A stretch of DNA of 64,000 bases. It comes from Pectobacterium araliae. GTDB taxonomy: Bacteria > Pseudomonadota > Gammaproteobacteria > Enterobacterales > Enterobacteriaceae. Within the stretch, counting starts at the first letter, position 1, and every line of letters starts with the position of its first letter. The DNA lies in contig NZ_AP028908.1 in NCBI RefSeq assembly GCF_037076465.1, positions 2,852,001 through 2,916,000 of the forward strand. The letters are read 5' to 3'. The notes beneath the pieces are model-generated. The model searched no databases, was not told where the DNA came from, and saw only the letters and a program-made list of their open reading frames with translations. The translations under genes and the position numbers were made by a program. This document shows, in pieces, positions 25,277-33,911 of the stretch.

Positions 25277-26820
25277 ACCGCCTCCTGCATTCGGCCGCTG
25301 CTGGTCAACGCCAGCAGGCTATCCAGCGAGAGGTGTTCCGTCGGCACATCGGCGATGAGTTCGCCGCGCCACATCACCAGAATGCGATCGCAAAGCCCCA
25401 GGAGTTCGCCGTCATCGCTGGAAGAGACAATAACGGCCCGCCCTTCTGCCACGAGTTGCCGGGTAAGCTGATAAATTTCCGCTTTCGCGCCAATATCGAC
25501 GCCCAGCGTCGGTTCATCAAGAATAAACAGCCGGGTATCGGTCTTTAGCCAGCGCGCCAGTATCACCTTCTGCTGGTTGCCGCCGCTTAAATTGCGCACA
25601 GGAACACTGACATCGCACGGCCGGATATCCAGCGCCTGCACCAGATGATTCGCCTGTGCTACCGCTTTCTTACGCCGCAGCCAACCGCGCCAGGCTACCG
25701 CAGGTAAAGAAGCCAGATTGATATTGTCCGCCACCGATAGCGGTAAAATCAGCCCGTCATGACGACGATCGCGCGGCACCAGCGCCATTTTCTGTGCGAT
25801 GACCTGTACCGGAGAACGGGGTCGCAGCGTCTGACCATTAATCGCAATATGTCCCTCACGGGCGGGTGAAATACCATAAAGCGCATCAATCAGCGCCTCA
25901 CGCCCCGATCCCAACAGCCCTGCTATGCCGACGATTTCTCCCGCCGCCACCTGAAAACGTATCGGCTGAAAATGTTGTCGATCCGTGAGTTGTTCAACCT
26001 GTAGCAAAGGCGTCTCAGTTTTCTCTGTCTTTCGTTTTCCGTCAAACAGGCTGGCGATCTCCCGTCCCACCATCAGGCGAATCATTCCATCGATATCCTT
26101 CGTCTCCGGATTTTCCAGCGTCGTCACGCCCTTACCATTGCGTAACACCGTGACGCGATCGCAAATATCCGCAATTTCATTGAGATAGTGGGAAACATAG
26201 ATAATAGCGATGCCGCGCTGTTTCAACGTCTGGAGCGTATGCAGTAGTTGCGCGGCTTCACGCGCTTCCAGCGGCGCGGTCGGTTCATCAAACACTACCA
26301 GCCGCGCCTTGCCATCAATCAGTGCCCGCGCAATCTGTACCAGTTTACGTTGCGCCAAACTTAACTCGCGAATCAGCTGGTTGGCATCTATCGATAAATT
26401 GAACGTGTGTTGAAAAAACTGTTCCGTTTCACGCCGCATCGCCCGACGATCAACGCCTCGCCAGCGGCTCACAATTTCCTGCCCGAGAAACACCGATTCC
26501 GCCACGGTAAAATGGGGAATCAGATGCAGTTCCTGATGGATAAAACGAATGCCGTGTGCGTGAATAACCGCTGGCGTCACGGCGGTCAACCGCTGTCCAT
26601 CGATAGCGATCTCGCCGCTGTCTGTGGCATAGACCCCAGCCAGTACCTTGATTAAGGTCGATTTCCCCGCGCCGTTTTCCCCAATCAGGCCAAGAATTTC
26701 TCCCGGCCAAACCGTTAGTGATACGTTGTCCAGCGCGGAAATCCCCGAGAACTGCTTGCTGATGCGCGTCATTGCCAGACCGCCGCCGGACGGCGACGGG
26801 GCTGAGTGATATCCCGCCAT
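25273..26820 (-). CDS. Sugar ABC transporter ATPase (two fused cassettes)
   Basis: A 515-residue RbsA/XylG-like protein containing two ATPase cassettes. The first has Walker A GENGAGKST near residue 52, the divergent signature LSLAQRKL and Walker B LVVFDEPTAPLE. The second has a degenerate Walker A (GLLGSGREA, no Lys-Thr) and a normal signature LSGGNQQKV with LFILDEPTLGVD, as usual in this family. It energises the two permeases that follow. The gene begins four bases after the binding-protein stop, and an upstream extension of 16 residues before MTRISKQF may not be translated. Confidence 0.88.
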   Translation of the reverse strand: MAGYHSAPSPSGGGLAMTRISKQFSGISALDNVSLTVWPGEILGLIGENGAGKSTLIKVLAGVYATDSGEIAIDGQRLTAVTPAVIHAHGIRFIHQELHLIPHFTVAESVFLGQEIVSRWRGVDRRAMRRETEQFFQHTFNLSIDANQLIRELSLAQRKLVQIARALIDGKARLVVFDEPTAPLEAREAAQLLHTLQTLKQRGIAIIYVSHYLNEIADICDRVTVLRNGKGVTTLENPETKDIDGMIRLMVGREIASLFDGKRKTEKTETPLLQVEQLTDRQHFQPIRFQVAAGEIVGIAGLLGSGREALIDALYGISPAREGHIAINGQTLRPRSPVQVIAQKMALVPRDRRHDGLILPLSVADNINLASLPAVAWRGWLRRKKAVAQANHLVQALDIRPCDVSVPVRNLSGGNQQKVILARWLKTDTRLFILDEPTLGVDIGAKAEIYQLTRQLVAEGRAVIVSSSDDGELLGLCDRILVMWRGELIADVPTEHLSLDSLLALTSSGRMQEAV

Positions 26821-26824
26821 AGCC

Positions 26825-27808
26825 TTACTTCAGTTCACCATAGCCAAGCTGTTTATAGACCGCTTTGGCTTCTGCCTCCCCTTTGATGGGGAGCACCGGC
26901 ACAAACGTCTGCGGCAGCAGCGTGGTGCCAGCGAAATAGCGGGCGACGTTTTTCGCCGATGTGGTGCCAATCAGACGCGGCTGCTGCGCAACGTTGGCAA
27001 CAAACGGACTGCCTTTCTCCGCCATAATTTCCAGCGTTTCTGGCCCGGCATCAATCGCTGTGACCTTCACATCCTTGTCACGTCCAGTTTCTTCCAATGC
27101 CTGCACCACGCCGATGGCCGGTTGATCCCAGCAGGCAACGTGAATTGCATCCAGCGTGCCTTTAGGATGCTGGCTCAGCAGCTCAAGGGTTTTCTTGCGC
27201 GCATCTTCCGGCGAGTTGGAATACTGCTCAGCCAGCTCAGGCTGAATGATTTTGATCCCCGGATAATCTTGCAGGACGTATTTCCACAAATCATAGCGGA
27301 TACCACAGATGCGCAGCGCGTTGGAGAAGGCGTTGAACACCGCAATATTGCCTTTTCCGCCCAGCGCATCCGCCGTGTAGCGACCAATCGTTGATCCAAT
27401 CGCGTAGTTATCTGACGTCGTGTTATTGATAGAGTAAGACGAAACGTGATCGACGGTGAAAACCGGAATTTTCGCGTCACGCAGCGCTTTAAACTTTGGT
27501 TCTACCGCGCTGTCGCCAAGAATACTGATCACCGCATCCACCTTACGCGCCAGCAGGATATCGTGGTTATTGGCATGAACCTGATTATCACGCCCGCCGT
27601 CCACGCCCACGACCTGTCCACCAAGTTTCTCAATTTCTTCGGTCGCCCCTTTATAGGCCTCACGATCCCAAAAATGCTGTGTCCCCACGACGGCGACACC
27701 AATGGTTTTTCCCTTCAATGACAGTGTCTCATCAGCCGCCTGAACAGAGGTCATAACCCCCGCAGCCAGCACGCACGCAGCAAGACGAGAAAAGCGAGTC
27801 TTCATCAT
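26825..27808 (-). CDS. Sugar ABC transporter periplasmic binding protein
   Basis: A 327-residue binding protein of the LacI-like/RbsB family. A signal peptide (MMKTRFSRL, hydrophobic core, VQAAD) is followed by TIGVAVVGTQHFWDREAYKG, typical of family strand one. IDAGPETLEIMAEKGSPFVANVAQQP near the end is the hinge region. Tandem ATGs at 27808 and 27805 follow an AGGA site; I list the first. It is the lead gene of the leftward operon SBP-ATPase-permease-permease-PfkB. The ligand is a pentose, a modified pentose or a similar small sugar, not resolvable here. Confidence 0.85.
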   Translation of the reverse strand: MMKTRFSRLAACVLAAGVMTSVQAADETLSLKGKTIGVAVVGTQHFWDREAYKGATEEIEKLGGQVVGVDGGRDNQVHANNHDILLARKVDAVISILGDSAVEPKFKALRDAKIPVFTVDHVSSYSINNTTSDNYAIGSTIGRYTADALGGKGNIAVFNAFSNALRICGIRYDLWKYVLQDYPGIKIIQPELAEQYSNSPEDARKKTLELLSQHPKGTLDAIHVACWDQPAIGVVQALEETGRDKDVKVTAIDAGPETLEIMAEKGSPFVANVAQQPRLIGTTSAKNVARYFAGTTLLPQTFVPVLPIKGEAEAKAVYKQLGYGELK

Positions 27809-28043
27809 TTTTATCCTAGTTTTTATAAAATTATTAGCATTAAAAGAGATTAGCAACGGGAAAAGTTAAATCGAAATAACAAAAATGATAATGGCTAGTG
27901 ATTAAATAGAAATAGCATTGATACACAGATGTGATGATTGTTACCTATTGAATTTGCAGGAATAAGTTATAAAAAAAGCATCTTGTTTTTTATCCCTATA
28001 AAGTTAATGGTTAAGGTTCTTCTATATCTAAGGGAAAGCAGAC

Positions 28044-28565
28044 ATGACAACGCTATCGATTTACCACCGTCCGCAGATCACACAGCCCGTCCAGCAGATC
28101 ACCACGTTTAATGACATCGCTTCCCTGCTCGCCAGCGCCGGGATCCAGCTAGAACATTGGCAGACCGACGCACCTCCGCTTGACGCCAGCAGCGAAACCA
28201 TTTTGACGCAATACCATGCCGATATTGAGCGTCTCAAACAGCAGGAAGGCTACACCTCTGCCGACGTGATCAGTCTGACGCCAGATCATGCCGAGAGACT
28301 GGCGCTGCGGGAAAAGTTTCTTCAGGAACACACCCATAGTGAAGATGAAGTGCGCTTCTTCGTGCGCGGCAGCGGAAGCTTCTTTGTGCCGATTGGCGAG
28401 CAGGTTTTCCAGCTTACCTGTGAGGCAGGCGATCTCTTACGTGTTCCCGCCAACACGCCGCACTGGTTTGACTGCGGCGAATTTCCTGATTTTGTCGCGA
28501 TCCGTATTTTTACCAATCCAGAAGGCTGGGTTGGGCACTTTACCGGACGGGAGACGTTTCACTAA
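28044..28565 (+). CDS. mtnD: Acireductone dioxygenase (methionine salvage)
   Basis: A 173-residue cupin. The metal ligands H96, H98, E102 and H140 fall at exactly the positions known for the Klebsiella acireductone dioxygenase (HTHSEDE and TPH motifs). With Fe it makes 4-methylthio-2-oxobutyrate and formate from the acireductone of the methionine salvage pathway; with Ni it makes methylthiopropionate, formate and carbon monoxide. An AAGGGAAAG ribosome site precedes the ATG. No mtnA, mtnB, mtnC or mtnK is visible in the window, so the gene stands alone, next to a ribose-type transporter operon read divergently from it. Confidence 0.9.
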   Translation: MTTLSIYHRPQITQPVQQITTFNDIASLLASAGIQLEHWQTDAPPLDASSETILTQYHADIERLKQQEGYTSADVISLTPDHAERLALREKFLQEHTHSEDEVRFFVRGSGSFFVPIGEQVFQLTCEAGDLLRVPANTPHWFDCGEFPDFVAIRIFTNPEGWVGHFTGRETFH

Positions 28566-28649
28566 TTCCACGATCGTTTCTGCATTTCTCCGCCGTTCCC
28601 TTTATACTGTGCGTTTTGTACGAAGACGAACGGCGAGACCCCCTCCGTA

Positions 28650-29114
28650 ATGATGAACAACGATGTCCTGCGCAGCGTGCGCTATATGCTGAATTTCAAT
28701 AATGACCACCTGCTGAAGATCCTGGCGCTGGTGGAGATGACCGTCCCCCCCCAGCAGTTGGCGAGCTACGTCAAAAAAGAGGGAGAGGAAGGCTATCAGC
28801 CTTGCCCAGACATCGTGATGAGTTATTTCCTGAATGGACTGATTCTGCAAAAACGCGGTCAAGATGAAAACCAGCCTGCGCCGCAATTTGAACGTAAGAT
28901 GACCAACAATATTATTCTGAAAAAGCTGCGTGTCGCGTTTTCACTCAAAACGGATGATATTCAGGCGATCCTGCTGGCACAAAATTTTCGCATTTCAGTA
29001 CCGGAAGTCACCGCGATGATGCGCGCACCTGACCATAAAAACTATCGCACCTGCGGCGATCAGGTGATCCGCTATTTCCTGAAAGGGCTAACGGCGCGAG
29101 TCCGTAAAAGTTAA
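28650..29114 (+). CDS. yehS: YehS family protein (DUF1456)
   Basis: A 154-residue protein made of two similar roughly 70-residue halves. NNDVLRSVRYMLNFNNDHLLKIL and NNIILKKLRVAFSLKTDDIQAIL correspond to each other, as do the later PCPDIVMSYFLNGLI and TCGDQVIRYFLKGL segments. This two-repeat layout and length match E. coli YehS. No enzymatic motif is known, and the repeat resembles a small helical DNA- or protein-binding fold. It has its own likely promoter (TATACT near 28602) and a terminator candidate downstream. Confidence 0.85.
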   Translation: MMNNDVLRSVRYMLNFNNDHLLKILALVEMTVPPQQLASYVKKEGEEGYQPCPDIVMSYFLNGLILQKRGQDENQPAPQFERKMTNNIILKKLRVAFSLKTDDIQAILLAQNFRISVPEVTAMMRAPDHKNYRTCGDQVIRYFLKGLTARVRKS

Positions 29115-29138
29115 AAGCAACGCGTTAGCGAAAGAACG

Positions 29139-29193
29139 TGAGCGTTGCCTGACTGACCTTTCTCGTAAAAGCATCAGCAACGCTCAATTTTTA
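29139..29193 (+). terminator. Candidate terminator downstream of yehS
   Basis: TGAGCGTTGC (29139-29148) and GCAACGCTCA (29177-29186) pair perfectly over 10 bp, followed by ATTTTTA. The 28-base loop is long, so efficiency is uncertain. Confidence 0.5.
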
Positions 29194-29216
29194 GTGCGGT
29201 ATTGTTTAGCTCAGTA

Positions 29217-29450
29217 TCAATGCTGTGTGTCATGCAAGATGGCCGCGACCAGTTGCTCCAGCTCTTCTTCCTCAAGCTGAGTGACCTGCTGCACGCTGTT
29301 CTTATCCATTCCCGTTAGCAATAAATTACGGGCAATTTGTCTGGCACTGTTTTTCATCCCTTGTTCAATGCCCTGCTCCAATCCTTGCTGAATACCGTGT
29401 TGGATGCCTTCCTCGAATCCCATTTTTTTCAATTGTTCTGCAATCGTCAT
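29217..29450 (-). CDS. Intragenic C-terminal product of the rpn gene (RpnS-like)
   Basis: Inside the rpn frame, the ATG at 29450 is preceded by a perfect AGGAGG ribosome site (plus-strand positions 29456-29461) with a five-base spacer. This would give a 77-residue product starting MTIAEQLKKMGFEEG and containing the glycine-glutamine repeat tail but none of the nuclease residues. Published work on E. coli Rpn proteins describes a short in-frame product of this kind that blocks the toxicity of the full nuclease. By analogy this is probably the cognate intragenic antitoxin. Such a strong internal ribosome site inside a coding region is unlikely to be accidental. Confidence 0.7.
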   Translation of the reverse strand: MTIAEQLKKMGFEEGIQHGIQQGLEQGIEQGMKNSARQIARNLLLTGMDKNSVQQVTQLEEEELEQLVAAILHDTQH

Positions 29451-30161
29451 AATGTCCTCCTGACCAGTTGATAGCGGTGCAGCCAGTGCGTCAATGAAAT
29501 CTGCGGGTTTGGATGTGTTTCCCGCTTGTGCAATATAAAATAACAGCGCCCGACGCTGCGTCAGCGGCACCGACCAGCGTTCAAATAGTAACCCAATCTC
29601 ACGCGCCAACTCCAGCATATCACGGGTACGAATATGCTTCTGTACCAGTTCCAGTAACGCCATCCGTCGGTGCGTGCGGATTTCATCGTCTGGCATGACA
29701 GTTAAATCCACCAGCGGGAAAGGCTGTTCATACAACGCTTGTGCCAGTACGGGATCGGTGAAACTGTCCAACCAGCGGAGGCTGTAAGGATAAGGACGCG
29801 CTCTGCCATGATAAAACAGCAGCGGCACCACGAGCGGTAAGCGATCGTGTCCCTGATCCAGATGCTGCTGCATGGCAGCCAGACAATAGCGCAGCAGCCG
29901 GAAAGCCATCTGCTTTTCCGGGCGGCTTTGGTGTTCAATCACACAATAAATATATCCTTTACCTGCGGTGGTACGCAGCGAGTACAGCACGTCCGATATC
30001 CGCGCGCGCAGCTTTTCATCAATAAACGACGCGGACTCCAGTTGCAGCGTGTTGAAATCACACCGTGCACGGATTTCATCCGGCAGATGGATAGTCAGAA
30101 AATCCCGTGCGATCGCGATATCGCTGAGAAACTGTTTGAAGATCGCATCATGCGATGGCAT
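29217..30161 (-). CDS. Rpn family PD-(D/E)XK nuclease (YhgA-like)
   Basis: A 314-residue member of the Rpn (recombination-promoting nuclease, formerly transposase_31) family. MPSHDAIFKQFLSD at the start, ISDVLYSL with the catalytic aspartate, CVIEHQS and MAFRLLRYCL form the nuclease core in the first 130 residues. I chose the start at 30161 because a GGAAGGGGA site precedes it and the family begins here. The C terminus carries a run of four-residue G-I-x-Q/H-type repeats (about residues 254-272), typical of the family's variable tail. Rpn proteins have been linked to DNA degradation, growth inhibition and phage defence. It is monocistronic here. Confidence 0.85.
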   Translation of the reverse strand: MPSHDAIFKQFLSDIAIARDFLTIHLPDEIRARCDFNTLQLESASFIDEKLRARISDVLYSLRTTAGKGYIYCVIEHQSRPEKQMAFRLLRYCLAAMQQHLDQGHDRLPLVVPLLFYHGRARPYPYSLRWLDSFTDPVLAQALYEQPFPLVDLTVMPDDEIRTHRRMALLELVQKHIRTRDMLELAREIGLLFERWSVPLTQRRALLFYIAQAGNTSKPADFIDALAAPLSTGQEDIMTIAEQLKKMGFEEGIQHGIQQGLEQGIEQGMKNSARQIARNLLLTGMDKNSVQQVTQLEEEELEQLVAAILHDTQH

Positions 30162-30343
30162 CTCGTCCCCTTCCCTGTAGACCATGACTAAAAATTCAGT
30201 AGGGAGGGTAACGGGGATGCGATAACAAAACAGGAAACAGCGGAGAAAGTGGAAAGCGCCTCGAAGAAAAACACGTTCTTTCACGTTAAAAAGTACTTCA
30301 CATTCAAAATGAGGCGCTAATCGTCAAAAAGAATCTGTTGCCG

Positions 30344-31177
30344 TCAGGCGGCTGCATGCTTTTCCATCATCAAACGTGCAGGGGCTGCATCAACATGCAG
30401 CGCCGGATGACGGCAGAAGCGCACGACGTCACCCACCACCAACAGGCTCGGCGACTGTGGCTGATAGCGAGCCAACAATGCCGGTAAGGTTGCCAGCGTC
30501 GCGGTCAATAACCGCTGATCCGGCTGGGTACCGCGTTCAATAATCGCGACAGGCGTCTGCGCGGACAGACCGTGTTCGATCAGGCGCTGGCACAGTCGAC
30601 TGCTGTGGCTCAGCCCCATATAGAACACCAGCGTTTGCTGGCTGTCCGCCAGTGTCGGCCAGTCCAATTGCGGTTCGCCATCGCGCGAATGGCCGGTCAC
30701 GAAGCGTACCGACTGCGCGCAGGCACGATGCGTCAGCGGTAGCCCCACTGCCGCCGCACAGCCTGTCGCGGCAGTAATACCGGGCACCACATGACAGACA
30801 ATCCCGGCCTGCTGGGCATAATTCATCTCTTCGCCGCCGCGACCAAAAATAAAGGGGTCGCCGCCTTTCAGGCGGATCACCCGTTGCCCAGCCTGCGCCA
30901 GTTCAACCAACAGCTGATTGATTTTCTCCTGCGACAAACGGTGGCAGCCGCGCGTTTTTCCGACATCGATACACAGTGCCTGCTCCGGCACCAAATCCAT
31001 AATCTCCGCCGACACCAGCCGATCGTAGACCACCACATCCGCCTGCTGGATTGCCCGCAACGCCTTCAGCGTCAGCAGTTCTACATCGCCCGGCCCTGCG
31101 CCTACCAGCCAGATTTCACCGCCGAGTACGGGCTGACGGCGCTGGCCTGCGGCCAATATTGATTGTGTTGTCATCAT
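30344..31177 (-). CDS. cobA: Uroporphyrinogen-III C-methyltransferase of the nas operon
   Basis: A 277-residue SAM-dependent methyltransferase converting uroporphyrinogen III to precorrin-2, the precursor of siroheme. [18 protein letters not shown] near residue 25, VVYDRLVS, the family region [16 protein letters not shown] and [23 protein letters not shown] are standard SUMT motifs. It is a free-standing SUMT without the CysG dehydrogenase/ferrochelatase part. The start at 31177 follows a GAGG site, 26 bases after nasA. Its place as last gene of the nitrate operon supplies siroheme precursor for the nitrite reductase module encoded upstream. Confidence 0.9.
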   Translation of the reverse strand: MMTTQSILAAGQRRQPVLGGEIWLVGAGPGDVELLTLKALRAIQQADVVVYDRLVSAEIMDLVPEQALCIDVGKTRGCHRLSQEKINQLLVELAQAGQRVIRLKGGDPFIFGRGGEEMNYAQQAGIVCHVVPGITAATGCAAAVGLPLTHRACAQSVRFVTGHSRDGEPQLDWPTLADSQQTLVFYMGLSHSSRLCQRLIEHGLSAQTPVAIIERGTQPDQRLLTATLATLPALLARYQPQSPSLLVVGDVVRFCRHPALHVDAAPARLMMEKHAAA

Positions 31178-31202
31178 GTCACACCTCATTACGCCGTGGC
31201 GC

Positions 31203-33911
31203 TCAACCTGCTTTTTTCAATTCATTGACCGTTATCGGCACATGCTGACGCAATAACGCCTTCAGTTCAGGGATACAAGAACCGCAGTTGGTGCCGCATT
31301 TCAGCGTGCCGCCTAACGCTGCCACGCTGTGGCAGCCTTTACGAATCGCGCCGACGATGATCGCTTCGCCAACGCTATAGCAACTGCAAATCGTGGTTCC
31401 CTGCTGCACCTGTCCTTGTGGAGCCTGACCTGCCAGCAGCGCATGGCGCTCGTGCGGTAGCTGCGGTGGAGTAATAAACGCCTGACGCACCGCATCGCTG
31501 TCGATACGCAGCGCCTGTGCACTCACATAGCAGGCCAACACCACGCGGCCATCGCGCCAGCCAATCAGGTGAAATACGCCATTGCCCTGCGCAACCTGAC
31601 ACTGCATATTCTCCAACCCATAGTGTTCGGTCAGCCATGCCTGCCAGTCGTCTACTGGCTCGCGGTCAGCAAACAGATACTGCGTCACGCCTTCACGAGG
31701 GATCTTGCTCCAGTAGGGAGTGGGCGGCGGCAGAACATCATACTCTGCGGGTAAGGTTAATGGCGCTGAAACGGGTTCGTCGGCAAAAAACAGCGTGGCC
31801 TGCCAGGCGGTATGCCAAGGCTGGATACGCACCCGACTGTGCTTACTTTCCGGCTGACCGGAATACGGATCGGTAATCGGTGCGACTAAACTGTCAGCCC
31901 GCGCCTGAGCGCTGAACTGCTGATTCCAATGCATCGGTACAAACACACTGCCGCGTGCTTGCCCGGCATCGAGTCGCGCCCGCGCCAGCATCCAACCATG
32001 CACCGACGACAAACGCACCAGATCGCCCGCCTGAATATCATGCGTCTGCGCATCCTGTGGATGCAGCTCGCAGTAGGGTTCGCTGATATGACGCATCAGC
32101 CGAGCCGCTTTGCCAGTCCGCGTCATGGTGTGCCACTGATCGCGAATACGCCCGGTGTTCAGTATCAGCGGATACGCCGCGCTCCACGGACTTTGCGGCA
32201 GCGACGGTGTTACCGCCACCAGACGCGCTTTACCATCGGCATGCCAGAATCGGCCATCGTCACCCAGTCGGGCACGTCCGTTCGGAAATGCCGCATTCAC
32301 TGGCCACTGTATCGGTTCCAACTGCTGCCACTGCTGATTGCTGAGCGTCGCCAGCCCGCTGATATCAAACGCACGGCTACCGTCATTCTCAAACCCGGAC
32401 AGCGCCGCATGTTCACGAAAAATCTCTGCGGGATGCTGATAGGTAAACGCTTCAGCAAAACCCATACGCTGCGCTACCTGATTCAGCATCCACCAGTCAG
32501 CTTTGGCTTCCCCCGGTGCGGTCAGAAAGGCACGCTGACGGGAAAGGCGGCGTTCGGAATTGGTCACCGTGCCGTCCTTTTCTCCCCAGCCCAGCGCGGG
32601 CAGTAAGATATCAGCGGTTTCTGCGGTATCGGTATGACGCATCACCTCGGAGACGATCACCAGCGGGCAGCGTTCCAGCGCCTGTTTCACCCGATCGGCA
32701 TCCGGCATCGACACCACCGGATTAGTGCCCATGATCCACACCGCTTTAATATCGCCGCGTTCAACCGCGCGAAACAGTTCCACCGCATTCAGACCGGGCT
32801 GCGTCGCCACATTATCGCTCTGCCAGAAGCGCCCTACGCGCTCGATGTCCTGTGGCGTAAAACCCATGTGGCTGGCAAGCTGATTAGCTAACCCGCCCAC
32901 TTCCCGTCCACCCATCGCATTTGGCTGTCCGGTTATCGAAAAGGGGCCGGAACCCGACACGCCGATTTTACCGCTCAGCAGATGCGCATTAATGATGGCG
33001 TTGCATTTATCACTGCCCGAGGACGATTGATTTACGCCCTGCGAATAGAGCGTGACCACTTTATCGCTGGTGCTGAACAGGTGATAGAAACACTCGATAT
33101 CGGCTTCATCTAACCGACAGAACTCCGCGACCTGCGCCACCGACCACGCCTGCGCTGACTGTAATGCCTCTTCCACGCCGGAAAAACGCTCGGCCAATTC
33201 GGCGATATCGATGCGCGAACCCTGTGCAAGCCAATGCAGCAGGCCATTGAACAACCCAGCATCGCTGCCGGGCTGCAGCGGTAAATGCAGATCGGCAATG
33301 TCGCAGGTCGCGGTACGTCGAGGATCGATCACCACCACCTGCATCTGTGGCCGCTGCTGTTTCGCCTGCACCAGTCGCTGGTACACCACCGGATGCGCCC
33401 AGGCGGTATTAGAACCGACCAGCACCACCACATCCGCCAGTTCGATATCTTCATAACTACAGGGAACGGCATCCGCCCCTAGTCCGCGCTTATAGCCAAT
33501 CACCGCAGACGCCATGCACAGCCGCGAATTGGTATCCATATTGGCGACGCCAATAAAGCCTTTCATCAGCTTGTTGGCGACGTAGTAATCTTCCGTCAAC
33601 AGCTGGCCTGAACCATAAAACGCGACCGACTGCGGGCCGTGCTGCTGCATGGTCGCCAGCAGCCGTTCGGCCACCGTATCGAGCGCCTGATCCCAGCTCA
33701 CTCGCCGCCCTTCCACCAGCGGCCACAGCAATCGGCCTTTCAAATCCAGCGTCTCTCCCAGCGCAGAACCTTTGACACACAGACGCCCGAAGTTCGCAGG
33801 GTGTGCGGGATCCCCGCTGATCTTTACCGCCCCTTGTCCATCGTGTTCTGCCAGCACGCCACAGCCGACACCACAATACGGGCAGGTTGTCCGACAGACG
33901 CGCGCGTTCAT
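31203..33911 (-). CDS. nasA: Assimilatory nitrate reductase catalytic subunit
   Basis: A 902-residue molybdopterin enzyme that reduces nitrate to nitrite in the cytoplasm. The N terminus binds a 4Fe-4S cluster ([11 protein letters not shown], then LCVKGSALG). The body carries the molybdopterin oxidoreductase motifs, including [15 protein letters not shown] and [19 protein letters not shown]. At the C terminus, [10 protein letters not shown] and CGTNCGSC form a BFD-like 2Fe-2S domain, as in Klebsiella NasA. The ATG overlaps the stop of the upstream reductase gene by four bases. Electrons come from the NasC part of the fused upstream protein. Confidence 0.93.
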   Translation of the reverse strand: MNARVCRTTCPYCGVGCGVLAEHDGQGAVKISGDPAHPANFGRLCVKGSALGETLDLKGRLLWPLVEGRRVSWDQALDTVAERLLATMQQHGPQSVAFYGSGQLLTEDYYVANKLMKGFIGVANMDTNSRLCMASAVIGYKRGLGADAVPCSYEDIELADVVVLVGSNTAWAHPVVYQRLVQAKQQRPQMQVVVIDPRRTATCDIADLHLPLQPGSDAGLFNGLLHWLAQGSRIDIAELAERFSGVEEALQSAQAWSVAQVAEFCRLDEADIECFYHLFSTSDKVVTLYSQGVNQSSSGSDKCNAIINAHLLSGKIGVSGSGPFSITGQPNAMGGREVGGLANQLASHMGFTPQDIERVGRFWQSDNVATQPGLNAVELFRAVERGDIKAVWIMGTNPVVSMPDADRVKQALERCPLVIVSEVMRHTDTAETADILLPALGWGEKDGTVTNSERRLSRQRAFLTAPGEAKADWWMLNQVAQRMGFAEAFTYQHPAEIFREHAALSGFENDGSRAFDISGLATLSNQQWQQLEPIQWPVNAAFPNGRARLGDDGRFWHADGKARLVAVTPSLPQSPWSAAYPLILNTGRIRDQWHTMTRTGKAARLMRHISEPYCELHPQDAQTHDIQAGDLVRLSSVHGWMLARARLDAGQARGSVFVPMHWNQQFSAQARADSLVAPITDPYSGQPESKHSRVRIQPWHTAWQATLFFADEPVSAPLTLPAEYDVLPPPTPYWSKIPREGVTQYLFADREPVDDWQAWLTEHYGLENMQCQVAQGNGVFHLIGWRDGRVVLACYVSAQALRIDSDAVRQAFITPPQLPHERHALLAGQAPQGQVQQGTTICSCYSVGEAIIVGAIRKGCHSVAALGGTLKCGTNCGSCIPELKALLRQHVPITVNELKKAG

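Noticed and set aside
28566..28649. Methionine-salvage gene next to mtnD
   Set aside because: The next gene is yehS, which has its own promoter-like sequence and no role in salvage.
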